This document shows, one piece after another, positions 46,443 through 55,386 of a stretch of DNA of 64,000 bases. The notes under the pieces were generated by a model. The model was not told where the DNA came from. It did not search any database and saw nothing but the letters and a program-made list of their open reading frames with translations. The position numbers and the translations under genes were made by a program. Location of the stretch: positions 1,520,432 to 1,584,431 of the forward strand of contig NZ_CP011402.1 in the NCBI RefSeq assembly GCF_001643775.1, given 5' to 3'. This DNA is from Denitrobacterium detoxificans. Lineage in GTDB: Bacteria; Actinomycetota; Coriobacteriia; Coriobacteriales; Eggerthellaceae. The stretch's first letter is position 1. Each line of letters starts with the position of its first letter.

Positions 46443-47149
46443 GAGCGAGCACCCGATTCGACGCGCTTGCGCCTCTTATTGGCCTGCTGAAAGAAATCTT
46501 CGCTAAACGGCAGGTTATCCGGATCCCAGCCGACGCAATCGGCCACGGCGCGAAAGACGGCGCGCGCGGTTTCCGACTTCGGGCCCGAGGACTCCACAAC
46601 GCGCACGCGCTGCGGATCGACTTGGTTCAGCCCCTCGAACGCCTGGTTTACGCGCTCGTGGAAATCGAGGCCCGCCTGCTCCATGCGGTCGGCCCCCTGG
46701 GCACGCGTGGCGCGATGCAGGGAATCGGCGGAAGAAGCGGCCTTCAGCAGAACGGTGCGATGCGGACGGATGCCCTGGCAAGCGAACGCATTCGCAGAAC
46801 GCACGAAATCCAGCGAGAGGCCCCGGCCGTACGCCTGGTATGCCACCGTGGAATCGTAGAAGCGGTCGCACAGCACGACCTTGCCCGCTTCGAGCGCGGG
46901 CTTGATGACTTCGGAAACAATTTGCGCGCGAGCTGCCTCGTAGATGAACAGCTCGGCTTCTGGCGTCATGGCACCATGACTGGGATCGAGCACGATGCCG
47001 CGCAGGGCCTCGCCAATGAGCGTGCCGCCTGGCTCGCGCAGGCACAGCACTTCGCGCCCCTGGGAACGCAGGGCATCGGCCAGAAACGCGATGTGCGTGC
47101 TCTTGCCCGCGCCATCGCCGCCTTCGAACGTTATGAACGTGCCCTCCAT
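46439..47149 (-). CDS. tmk: Thymidylate kinase
   Basis: 236 residues from the ATG at 47149. P-loop FEGGDGAGKST, DRFYDSTVAYQAYGRGL and the LID region RATRAQGADRMEQ are present. It phosphorylates dTMP. The first gene of a long minus-strand unit (tmk-holB-ricT-pncB-degV x3-and onward). The ribosome site GAAGGACC is modest. Confidence 0.96.
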   Translation of the reverse strand: MEGTFITFEGGDGAGKSTHIAFLADALRSQGREVLCLREPGGTLIGEALRGIVLDPSHGAMTPEAELFIYEAARAQIVSEVIKPALEAGKVVLCDRFYDSTVAYQAYGRGLSLDFVRSANAFACQGIRPHRTVLLKAASSADSLHRATRAQGADRMEQAGLDFHERVNQAFEGLNQVDPQRVRVVESSGPKSETARAVFRAVADCVGWDPDNLPFSEDFFQQANKRRKRVESGARS

Positions 47150-47210
47150 AGGCGTGAGGTCCTTCCCCAATTCGAAAAGCGGGCACAACCCGCCTGGTTT
47201 CCTGCAACGA

Positions 47211-47216
47211 TTATAG
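47211..47216 (-). promoter_or_regulatory. -10 box upstream of tmk
   Basis: Perfect TATAAT on the minus strand, 62 bases before the tmk start and immediately after the topA terminator stem. The -35 region is poor. Confidence 0.45.
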
Positions 47217-47220
47217 AAGC

Positions 47221-47250
47221 CGCCGCGCTGCACGTTCGCAACGCGGCGGT
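47221..47250 (-). terminator. Terminator of topA
   Basis: Perfect 8-bp GC stem (47221-47228 with 47243-47250), 14-base loop, then CTTCTATAAT on the minus strand. Confidence 0.6.
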
Positions 47251-47321
47251 AACATCGTTCAATCTCCGTTTATCGCAGATGCGCGCGCAAGCGTGCCATC
47301 CGCGCAAACGCGACCCCTAGG

Positions 47322-49838
47322 CTATTTCTTCGCCTTCGAGGACTTCTTCGCGGGCGTCTTCTTGGCCGCGGCCTTCTTCGCGGCGCGGGCGGCCTTGCGC
47401 TCTTCCTTCTCCTTCGCGGCGATTTCCCTACCGGGGCACTCGAAGTTGGGGCACAGCTTCCACGGACCGCGATTGGTGGTCACGATAACCATGGGCGCAC
47501 CGCAATGCTCGCACACCTCTTCGGTGGCGGTGAGCTCGCCGTACTGCGGGAGCGGATAGCGCGTCTGGCATTCGTCGAAGTTCTCGCAGGTAATGGAACG
47601 CTTCAGCGTGCGCGGATTCTTGCGCGCGATGAGCTTGCTCGTCTTGCCCAGTTCCTTGCACTTGGGGCAGACGCCCACTTCCACGTCGGGCTCGCGGTTC
47701 GTCTCGCACTCCGGGTCGATGCACTGCATATGAGGCTTGCTGCGGAACGGCGTCACCTTGATCATGGGCATGCCGCACGTCTCGCACAGCTGGTCGGTGG
47801 ATTCCACCTTGCCCTTGGGCAGCGGATACGTGACGTCGCATTCGGGCCAGCCGGCGCAGCCGATGAACATCGAACGCGTCTTCTGGCTGGCGCGCAACTG
47901 CAGGTCCTTGCCGCACTTCGGGCACTTGCCCACGTAGGCATCGGCGGCCACGGCGTCGGCCAGGGCTTCCTTCACCTCTTCGGAATGAGGCATGAGCTCG
48001 GCGAGCTGCTCGCCCAGAAGCGCACGGCTATGCGCCACCACGCTCTCGCGCGTGTTTTCGCCCTTGGCGATGTTGTCCATCTCGCTTTCCAACTCGGCCG
48101 TCATATCGGCCGTGGTGATATGCGGCGCGAAGCGGTCGAGGGCGTCGACGACGGCCATGCCGAGCGCGGAAGGCTCGATGGGGTCGTTCACGATGTAGCT
48201 CACGTTGTACAGGCGCTCGATGATGGCGTGGCGCGTGGACTTCGTACCCAGGCCAAGCTTCTCCATTTCCTGAATGAGGCGACCCTGCGAATAGCGCGCA
48301 GGAGGCTCCGTCTGCTTCTTGGTGAGCTCGGCGCCGCCAAAGCCTATGACCTGCCCCGCTTCGAGCGCAGGAAGCTGCTCGTCCTTCTTCATGCCATACG
48401 GGTAGATCTCGCGGAAGCCCTTATGCACCATGACGTCGCCCTTGGCAGCGAAGATCTCGCCGTTCACGTCGAGGCTCACCTTGGTGCCCTCGATCTCGGC
48501 CGCATCGGAAAGCGTGGCCAGGAAGCGGCGGGCGATGAGGTTGTACAGCTTGAACTCCGCGGGACCCAGCACGTCGGGGCTGGCAGCCGTAGTGGGATAA
48601 ATGGGCGGATGGTCGGTGTCTTCCTGTTTGCCGCGCGTGGCGTGCAGCGGGCCGGAAGCCAGCAGCTGCTTGCAGTACGGGGCATAGGCAGGGTTCTCGG
48701 ACAGGCGATTCACCACATCGGCCAAGTCGAGCGAATCGGGATAAACCGTATTGTCGACACGCGGGTAGCTGATGAAGCCATCCATGTACAGGCTTTCGGC
48801 GATGCGCATGGTGCGCGCGGGGCGAATGCCCTCGGCAGCGGCAGCGGCCATGAGCGACGTGGTGTTGAACGGAGCCGGCGGGTTCTGCTTGCGCTTGCGC
48901 TTGGCTACGTCGACGACCTTGGCGGTAGTAGCGCCCTCGACATGCTGCATCACGGCCTGGGCTTCGGCTTCCACCTTGAAGCGAGCCGTGGAATGCGGGG
49001 CGAAGAACTCGATGCCATCGTCGTCGAACTTTCCGCGGATGACCCAAAAGTCTTCCGGAACGAAGGCTAGGCGCTCACGTTCGCGCGCCACGATGAGGGC
49101 AAGCGTGGGCGTCTGCACGCGACCGGAGCTGCGCACGTTGCCGTAGCCAGCGAACTTCACGAGCGTAAGGTAGCGCGTGAGGACGGCGCCCCAGATGAGG
49201 TCGATGTCCTGGCGCGATGCACCGGCCGAGGCCAGGTTGTCATCGAGTTCCACCAGGTTCTGGAATGCATGCGTGATCTCTTCCTTGGTGAAGGCGGAAT
49301 AGCGGGCACGCGAGACGGGAGCATCGGGATTCTCCAGGCTAATCTGGGAAAGCGCGTCGGAACCGATGAGCTCGCCCTCGCGGTCGAAGTCCGTTGCGAT
49401 CACGATGCTGTCGGCCTTCTTGGCCAGGTTCTTCAGCGAACGGATGATGTCCTTTTCCTTGGGAAGCTTTTCGATGGGCGCGTACACCAAATACGGCAGC
49501 GCATCCATCTTCCACGTGGAGAGCAAGACGCCATCTTCCGTAAACGGCTTGCGCTTCTTGAAGGGCGGCTTGGGCAGGCTGTCGGGCACGTTCGCCTCGA
49601 GCACCTCACCATTGGCGTCGACGCCGCGCCAACCACCGCGTTTCTTATATACAAGCTGGGGAGCAAAATCGGGTTCCAGAATATGGCCACGCAGACCAAT
49701 GGTGACCCATTCCTCCCCTTCAACGGTGAATCGATACACGGGGGTGTTGTACACCTTGTCACGCTTCGGACTGCCCGCGCCAAGCAGCTGCGAGATTTTC
49801 TCGGCTGCGTCGTTCTTCTCTGTTACAACCAGTTTCAC
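47322..49838 (-). CDS. topA: DNA topoisomerase I, archaeal-like type IA
   Basis: 838 residues from a GTG at 49838 preceded by AGAGAGGGG; the upstream in-frame extension has no domain. The TOPRIM domain begins KLVVTEKNDAAEKI and has ATDFDREGELIG (Asp and Glu metal ligands). The catalytic tyrosine is Tyr358 in FISYPRVDNTVYP. At least four zinc-finger cysteine sets follow (CPKCGKD, CETCGMP, CPKCKEL, CEHCGAP), with a basic tail rich in Lys/Ala. It relaxes negative supercoils. The motif wording is closer to archaeal TopA than to the usual bacterial enzyme (ITYMRTDS-type active site). Confidence 0.92.
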   Translation of the reverse strand: MKLVVTEKNDAAEKISQLLGAGSPKRDKVYNTPVYRFTVEGEEWVTIGLRGHILEPDFAPQLVYKKRGGWRGVDANGEVLEANVPDSLPKPPFKKRKPFTEDGVLLSTWKMDALPYLVYAPIEKLPKEKDIIRSLKNLAKKADSIVIATDFDREGELIGSDALSQISLENPDAPVSRARYSAFTKEEITHAFQNLVELDDNLASAGASRQDIDLIWGAVLTRYLTLVKFAGYGNVRSSGRVQTPTLALIVARERERLAFVPEDFWVIRGKFDDDGIEFFAPHSTARFKVEAEAQAVMQHVEGATTAKVVDVAKRKRKQNPPAPFNTTSLMAAAAAEGIRPARTMRIAESLYMDGFISYPRVDNTVYPDSLDLADVVNRLSENPAYAPYCKQLLASGPLHATRGKQEDTDHPPIYPTTAASPDVLGPAEFKLYNLIARRFLATLSDAAEIEGTKVSLDVNGEIFAAKGDVMVHKGFREIYPYGMKKDEQLPALEAGQVIGFGGAELTKKQTEPPARYSQGRLIQEMEKLGLGTKSTRHAIIERLYNVSYIVNDPIEPSALGMAVVDALDRFAPHITTADMTAELESEMDNIAKGENTRESVVAHSRALLGEQLAELMPHSEEVKEALADAVAADAYVGKCPKCGKDLQLRASQKTRSMFIGCAGWPECDVTYPLPKGKVESTDQLCETCGMPMIKVTPFRSKPHMQCIDPECETNREPDVEVGVCPKCKELGKTSKLIARKNPRTLKRSITCENFDECQTRYPLPQYGELTATEEVCEHCGAPMVIVTTNRGPWKLCPNFECPGREIAAKEKEERKAARAAKKAAAKKTPAKKSSKAKK

Positions 49839-50064
49839 ACGAAGCCCCTCTCTTTGATTTAACGTGCGTGGGGATACCGCGCCGCATCGGGCGGCCCGGC
49901 TAAACAGTGCGTAATCATACCTAAAGCAGGCGGAGTTGTCGATTTCGTATTTTCTTTGTCCGCTCACGCTGAATGTCGCACGCATCTTCTGAGTAAACAT
50001 CCCCAAACCCCTTGCCTAGACCTATAGTATGCGCAGGGGAAATAAGAAAGCATGGGGGCTAAAG

Positions 50065-50580
50065 ATGTATGTAAGACGCTTTCTATTCATGGGCTGCTGC
50101 GTAGCCATCATTGTGGCTATCGCCGTATCGGGGTATCTGTCGCTCTTTCCGAACGAGCGACCTACGGCATCCAAGAGCGTGGCGTCGCCGTCACAACTCA
50201 TTCAAACGGTGCGAACTCCCAACGAAGCGCCATTTGCGGCGCGCGCGCCGAAGACCGTCTTCGACACCACGGGCGTAAAGACGAGCGCCCAGCAGGCGCT
50301 CTTCGACAATGCCGATGCCATTGCCGAGCAAACGGGCATGTCCCAGTCTGCCGTGGAGGCAAGCGTTACGGCACTCGACCTGCCCAGCTGGACGGCCGTC
50401 GACCTACCGAGTACTGCCACGGAAAGTGCCACGTACGATATTAGCTACGACGACACGACCGCAGCACTTACCACGTACCTCGACAAATCGTACCTCACCA
50501 TTTCGCTGCAGGGCCAAGCAACCACCCTTTCGGTGCCGCAAAACGCCCAGCAATACTTGGCTTACCTGGGGTACGAGTAG
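50065..50580 (+). CDS. Small membrane-anchored extracytoplasmic protein
   Basis: 171 residues from the ATG at 50065, supported by GGGGGCTAAAG. A basic N-terminus is followed by one hydrophobic helix (about residues 5-27). A Ser/Thr/Ala-rich region then leads to a compact C-terminal domain of about 100 residues with no known motif. It is divergent from topA and convergent with the DUF1385 gene. I do not recognise it. Confidence 0.65.
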   Translation: MYVRRFLFMGCCVAIIVAIAVSGYLSLFPNERPTASKSVASPSQLIQTVRTPNEAPFAARAPKTVFDTTGVKTSAQQALFDNADAIAEQTGMSQSAVEASVTALDLPSWTAVDLPSTATESATYDISYDDTTAALTTYLDKSYLTISLQGQATTLSVPQNAQQYLAYLGYE

Positions 50581-50600
50581 ACCGCACGCACAAAAGCAAA

Positions 50601-50642
50601 GCAAGGGGGCGACGTCCACAATCATGGACGTCGCCCCCTTGC
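50601..50642. terminator. Strong bidirectional terminator
   Basis: Perfect 18-bp stem (50601-50618 with 50625-50642), six-base loop, AAA before and TTTC after. It separates two convergent genes. Confidence 0.95.
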
Positions 50643-50659
50643 TTTCAAACGAAAATACG

Positions 50660-51925
50660 TTAATTCGCGCGAGCGGTTACGCCGGCGGCAGCTTCGCGCT
50701 CCTCGCGCTCGAGCACGAGCTTCATGGCCGCAATGGCGCATTCGATCTGGTCGTCGCTCGGCTCGCGCGTAGTGAGGTACTGCATCTGCATACCCGGCCA
50801 CAACACGACCTTCACCAGCGGGTTATCGGGATGGTTACCCGCCCACTTCACCGTGATTTCGTAGCTGATGCCGGCGATGACGGGCATAAGCACGATGCGC
50901 GTAACAATGACGAGCGCCAGTTTGGGCAGCCCGTCGGGAACGCCCCAAGCGCCAATGAGCGCGTTGATGGGCGTAAGGGTATACACCAAAATGGCAATGA
51001 CCATGACCATAATGAGGAACGCCGTGCCGCAGCGCACGTGCAAGCGCGGGAAGCTACGGGCATTTTCGGGCGTAAGCTCCAAGCCATGTTCGAAGCAATG
51101 AATGGTCTTGTGCTCGGCGCCATGGTAGCCGAACATGCGCTTAATGTCGGGCATGAGGCCAATGAGGGCGATATATCCCACGAAGACGAGCACGCGCAGC
51201 AAGCCGTCGACCAGGTTCCATGCGAGCGTCGCCTGGTCATACTCACCCACGATGACGTTCGTAATGGCCGCAGGCGCCACGATAAAGAGCACAATACCCA
51301 GCACCAGGCCCAGCACCATGCTCGCCGTCATGGCTCCATGGGAGAGCACGCCTTCATCCTGGCCTTCCTGAGCGGGCGCCTCTTCGGAATCTGCGGCACT
51401 TGCGGATTCGCCGCCCAACTCGGGCGCGCCCTTGTCGCTGGGCTCTGCGGTACCCGGCTCGGTCACCACTTCCAACGTACGCTGGGCACCCAGGCCATCG
51501 ACCATCTCGTCGGGATTACCAAAATCACGCGACCAGGAAAACGGCTGGTCATCCGTCTGGCTCGCGGACGACGCAGCTTCGCTTACGACAGGCGTCATTT
51601 CAGCGTTTGCCTGCTCGTCTTCCTCGTCTTCGTCGGCAAAGGCATGCGTAGCGGCGATTTCGAGCGCCTTGTAGCCCAGGGCAAGCGATTCCACGAAGGC
51701 CGTGCATCCACGCACGACGGGAACGCGCAACCAGCCGTTCTTCGCGCGGCCACTGGCCAGATCGTGCTCTTCCGTGTAGATGGTTCCCTGCGGTTCGCGC
51801 ACGCCAACCGCCCAATTGAACTTGCCTCGCATCATGACGCCCTCCAGGAGCGCCTGACCACCCACATGGGTCTTCAGGGCGCCGTCTTCGGAAAACGCGC
51901 GGGACAGGTCGGACTTCTTCTTCAT
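50660..51925 (-). CDS. DUF1385 membrane protein (YqhQ-like)
   Basis: 421 residues. Family signatures are GGQALLEGVMMRG near the N-terminus and YHGAEHKTIHCFEHG in the middle. Four to five membrane helices follow between about 215 and 370. An acidic, low-complexity insertion lies at about residues 95-195, which the Bacillus homolog lacks. The His/Glu-rich motif suggests metal binding. Function is unknown. It starts 40 bases after the thyX stop. Confidence 0.88.
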   Translation of the reverse strand: MKKKSDLSRAFSEDGALKTHVGGQALLEGVMMRGKFNWAVGVREPQGTIYTEEHDLASGRAKNGWLRVPVVRGCTAFVESLALGYKALEIAATHAFADEDEEDEQANAEMTPVVSEAASSASQTDDQPFSWSRDFGNPDEMVDGLGAQRTLEVVTEPGTAEPSDKGAPELGGESASAADSEEAPAQEGQDEGVLSHGAMTASMVLGLVLGIVLFIVAPAAITNVIVGEYDQATLAWNLVDGLLRVLVFVGYIALIGLMPDIKRMFGYHGAEHKTIHCFEHGLELTPENARSFPRLHVRCGTAFLIMVMVIAILVYTLTPINALIGAWGVPDGLPKLALVIVTRIVLMPVIAGISYEITVKWAGNHPDNPLVKVVLWPGMQMQYLTTREPSDDQIECAIAAMKLVLEREEREAAAGVTARAN

Positions 51926-51965
51926 GGAACCTACTTCACGGAACGGGACACGACAAAACGAAGCG

Positions 51966-52652
51966 CTACAGGCTTGCGCGATCGATGCGCGGATACGGTT
52001 CCCCGCAGGTCATCTTACCTTCGGGGCAATGGCCGCGTACGCAGCCCGGGCCCGCATCGGCAAACACGAACGGGGCGAGTGGACGGACGAGCGCGAGCAT
52101 CTGCCAGGCAAGCTCGCGAATCTCCCACTGCGCACGATTGCAGCAACGCTCGGAGAAGAAATGATACAGGGTGCGCGCGTTCATGGTGACGACGATCTTC
52201 GACTCCGCTGCATTGGGAAGCAGGTAACGCGCGTCTTCGGCCGGAATGCCCAGCTCGAGCAGCTTGACGTAGGCGTCGGTAGCCGCATCGATGGCCTGCT
52301 GGTAGACTTCAGCCGCCTCGGCGCTTTCCGAAACGGTGTTCGGCGTAACAACGGCAACGCCCTGCTTGAACTTCACATACCTCTGGCTCTGCTGGTTATA
52401 GCTGGCAATGCGATGGCGCACGAGCTGATGCGTAAGTGCACGAGAAACGCCATCGATGGCAAACGTGAACGAAGCATGCTCGAGCGTGCTGAAATGCCCG
52501 CTGCTCATGATGGTAGAAAGCACGCTGTGAACGCGCTCTTCGGACATCGTCTCCATGAGCTCCGAAGCACCCACGGGGGCATAGCACAGACGCGCCGCCG
52601 TAGCGATGGCGCGCTCGGGGTCGGGGGTATGATACAGAAGTTCAACGTGCAT
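51966..52652 (-). CDS. thyX: Flavin-dependent thymidylate synthase
   Basis: 228 residues. The ThyX signature RHR-x7-S is at residues 79-89 (RHRIASYNQQS). It methylates dUMP using FAD and methylene-tetrahydrofolate and has no homology to ThyA. It provides dTMP for the tmk product. The C-terminus carries four cysteines (GPGCVRGHCPEGKMTCG plus one earlier), an unusual ending. Confidence 0.95.
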   Translation of the reverse strand: MHVELLYHTPDPERAIATAARLCYAPVGASELMETMSEERVHSVLSTIMSSGHFSTLEHASFTFAIDGVSRALTHQLVRHRIASYNQQSQRYVKFKQGVAVVTPNTVSESAEAAEVYQQAIDAATDAYVKLLELGIPAEDARYLLPNAAESKIVVTMNARTLYHFFSERCCNRAQWEIRELAWQMLALVRPLAPFVFADAGPGCVRGHCPEGKMTCGEPYPRIDRASL

Positions 52653-52735
52653 AATCTACCTTCTTCCCACTCGAGAATAGTCTGCCTTCTACTTGTTCTA
52701 CAATACCCTTGGTAGGCACCGAAAAAGGGAGCAAG

Positions 52736-53674
52736 ATGACGAATCCGCATAACTCGCAGTCCAACGGCGAAACGATATCCCTCCTCCAGGAATCCGACTG
52801 GAACGAGGAATGGAAGCGGCTCCAGCGCATACGCCGTCGTGCCGACGACGCGCAGTATTGGAACAAGCGGTCGAAGAACTTCAGCAGCAAGGACTCCCCC
52901 AGCCCCTACGTTTCGGAATTCCTGAAAATGGCCAGCGTGCAACCAGGCGAACGCGTGCTCGACATGGGCTGCGGAACGGGCAGCATCGCCGTACCGCTCG
53001 CACTGGCAGAAAGCCACGTCATCGCCGCCGACTTCAGCCAGGGCATGCTCGACGAAACCGCCGCGCGCGTGGAAGTGGCCGAACGCGAACACGACGCGCA
53101 TATCGCCGACCGCATCGAGACGAAGCTCATGAGCTGGGATGACAACTGGGATGAGCATGGCATGGGCGCCCATTGCGTCGATGTTGCCATCGCCTCGCGC
53201 TCCATTGCCACCCACGATCTGCGCCAAGCGCTCATGAAGCTGAACCACGTAGCAAGCCGTCGCTGCTGCGTTACGCTTACCACAGGTTGCAGCCCGCGCA
53301 TGGACCGCAACGTCCTTTCGGCCATTGGCGTACGCAATCGTCACGGAAACGACGCGCAATACGCCTGGAACATCCTGACGAACGACGGATTCGAACCAAC
53401 GTGCAGTTACATCCGCAGCACGCGCCTGGACACGTTTGACGACCTGGCAGATGCCGCCGTTGACTTCGGGCGGATGATTACCGACACGCTCGACGAGAAC
53501 GACACGGAAGGCATCGCCCAGGCTAAGCGAAACCTGGAAACCTGGCTGCAAAACAACCTAGTGCCGAACGAGAACGTAGGTAAGCCCGACAGCAAGGGCA
53601 TTCCCCAAAAGGCCCTACGCTTGCGCAACCCACGCGTCATCACCTGGGCGTTCATTTCCTGGGAAACGAAATAG
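52736..53674 (+). CDS. SAM-dependent methyltransferase
   Basis: 312 residues from the ATG at 52736 (AAGGGAGC ribosome site). The SAM motif is RVLDMGCGTGSIAVPLA (residues 73-89), followed by an acidic loop (VIAADFSQGMLDE). No signal peptide is present. The closest group is the small-molecule class I methyltransferases near methyltransf_25; the substrate is unknown. Its stop is 3 bases from the stop of the convergent LuxR-type gene, so there is no room for a terminator between them. Confidence 0.85.
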   Translation: MTNPHNSQSNGETISLLQESDWNEEWKRLQRIRRRADDAQYWNKRSKNFSSKDSPSPYVSEFLKMASVQPGERVLDMGCGTGSIAVPLALAESHVIAADFSQGMLDETAARVEVAEREHDAHIADRIETKLMSWDDNWDEHGMGAHCVDVAIASRSIATHDLRQALMKLNHVASRRCCVTLTTGCSPRMDRNVLSAIGVRNRHGNDAQYAWNILTNDGFEPTCSYIRSTRLDTFDDLADAAVDFGRMITDTLDENDTEGIAQAKRNLETWLQNNLVPNENVGKPDSKGIPQKALRLRNPRVITWAFISWETK

Positions 53675-53677
53675 CCG

Positions 53678-55114
53678 CTACGCGCACCCATGGTCGAGCA
53701 GCACGAACAGCTCCTCGCGCGAATGAACTTCGAGCTTCTGGTAGATGTGCTTCACGTGCGTGCGCACCGTGCTTTCCGAGATGAACAGCTTCTCGGCAAT
53801 GTAGGCGTTCGAATGGCCACGCCCCAAATACGATAGGATCTCGTTCTCGCGACGCGTAAGCTTCTGCGAAATGGCAGCGGGAATAGTCACGGTTGACGCA
53901 CGATGGGAGCTCAGCTGAGAGCCATCGGCATGCTCCGCGCGCGAAGCGACAAGCTCGCCTTCCCCATCCACATCCGCTACGGCCGTAATGGTGCGCCATG
54001 ATTCCCACCCCAGTGAAATGACCATGAGGGCGCAGTACACAGCGATGATCACGTAAATCACAGGCTCGTAGCTATCCAAGCCGCCAAATACGTTCACCCA
54101 CAGAAGACCACAGAACGAGACGGTGCCACCCAGGAACAGCGCGAGCCCCACCACGAACTCGCAACGAAACTCCCCCGCATGAATGACCGCAATGATCTGC
54201 CCCAGCGCGACAATGGCAAGTGCCGATAGGAATATATACACGAGCCAAAGCGCCGCCCCATGCGGAAACGTACCTGCGGGAAAGCTCACGAAGACAATTA
54301 CCACGCCACCGATGATGGGAGCAATCACGCGATAGATGAAGGCAGAAGCGGGCTTATCCGTGCGAATAAGCAAAATGGGCACGATGAGCAGGGCCGCAAC
54401 AATTGCGCCAATGAACTCGGCGTCGACCGCACCCCACAGCAACACCTTGTTAATGCTCATCATGAATGCATAGATGACCAATCCGATAACGGGCAAACGC
54501 AAGACATGAAACAGATTGCGCGTCGAAGTAAGATCGCCTTCCGAGGATGCACTTTCAGCCGAGGCATCGCGACGAGGCGGGTCCATGAGGACGGGACATA
54601 TTCCACCGGCAATGGCGATTAGCACATAGACAACCGCACGCGGATAAAGCGGCAGCGCCTGAAACCCAATGCCCACCACTGACGTGGCAATGCAGAGAAG
54701 AGAGCTGCAAACGAGACCTTCTCGAAAGTCGAGCGCCGAAAGGAACGCCGCCCAGCGCACGGTGATCACCACGGTAGAAGCACCGCACACCACGCCCGCA
54801 ACTGCAACGGCAACAGACGGAACGGCCCACCCCAACGACAATGCCGCGAAGGCCACAATGGATGCAGCGTACAAAACGCTTGCGCAAAGGAGCACGCCCC
54901 GCGGAGGCTTCCGGGAAACGCGGCGCGAGGAAACTACAAGTACAAGCGATGACAAAGCCAAGGAAATGAACATCGAGAAGATGTAATACGGCATGAACCC
55001 CGTTGCGACGGCTCCTCGGAAGATCGACGCGTTGGGCGAGAAAATGGGCGTGGTTACGGCAAACAGGCCAAAGAGCGCAATGCGCCACACAAGCGAACGA
55101 GACAAACCAGACAC
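53678..55114 (-). CDS. LuxR-family regulator with large membrane domain
   Basis: 478 residues from a GTG at 55114 (AGGGAGGG ribosome site). About twelve hydrophobic segments cover residues 8-395, a cytoplasmic linker follows, and a LuxR-type helix-turn-helix lies at about 414-470 (LTRRENEILSYLGRGHSNAYIAEKLFISESTVRTHVKHIYQ in pieces). This design is common in Eggerthellaceae, where such regulators sit beside substrate-specific reductase genes. It is divergent from the Tat flavoprotein gene, which is its probable target. The membrane part may sense the substrate directly. Confidence 0.92.
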   Translation of the reverse strand: MSGLSRSLVWRIALFGLFAVTTPIFSPNASIFRGAVATGFMPYYIFSMFISLALSSLVLVVSSRRVSRKPPRGVLLCASVLYAASIVAFAALSLGWAVPSVAVAVAGVVCGASTVVITVRWAAFLSALDFREGLVCSSLLCIATSVVGIGFQALPLYPRAVVYVLIAIAGGICPVLMDPPRRDASAESASSEGDLTSTRNLFHVLRLPVIGLVIYAFMMSINKVLLWGAVDAEFIGAIVAALLIVPILLIRTDKPASAFIYRVIAPIIGGVVIVFVSFPAGTFPHGAALWLVYIFLSALAIVALGQIIAVIHAGEFRCEFVVGLALFLGGTVSFCGLLWVNVFGGLDSYEPVIYVIIAVYCALMVISLGWESWRTITAVADVDGEGELVASRAEHADGSQLSSHRASTVTIPAAISQKLTRRENEILSYLGRGHSNAYIAEKLFISESTVRTHVKHIYQKLEVHSREELFVLLDHGCA

Positions 55115-55151
55115 GTCGAAAAGCCCTCCCTACAAGCTAGACGGTAGCGCG

Positions 55152-55157
55152 ATTATA
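55152..55157 (-). promoter_or_regulatory. -10 box of the LuxR-type gene
   Basis: Perfect TATAAT on the minus strand, 38 bases before the start codon. The -35 is not convincing, consistent with a regulated promoter. Confidence 0.5.
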
Positions 55158-55213
55158 CCCTCCCCCTCTTCGACCCACCACAATAGGATTTGCACTGACC
55201 AGGCACTTTGCGA

Positions 55214-55274
55214 AAATACCCCAAATCCGCGATGCCGCAAAAGGGCGCCCCCAAGGCAAATACCCCATTTCCGC
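55214..55274. promoter_or_regulatory. Spaced direct repeat in the LuxR/flavoprotein divergent region
   Basis: AAATACCCCAAATCCGC at 55214-55230 and AAATACCCCATTTCCGC at 55258-55274 match at 15 of 17 bases and are 44 bases apart start to start, about four helical turns. The pair lies between the two divergent starts, so it is a candidate operator for the LuxR-type regulator. Confidence 0.55.
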
Positions 55275-55386
55275 AATTACGCGAAAGAGCCGAGCAGCCT
55301 AGGGTTGAGGCAGGTTAGGAGACAGACGCAACAGCGTCAGCGCCGACACACAAGGGAGGTCGGCGCGTACCACAAAGGAGGGAACC

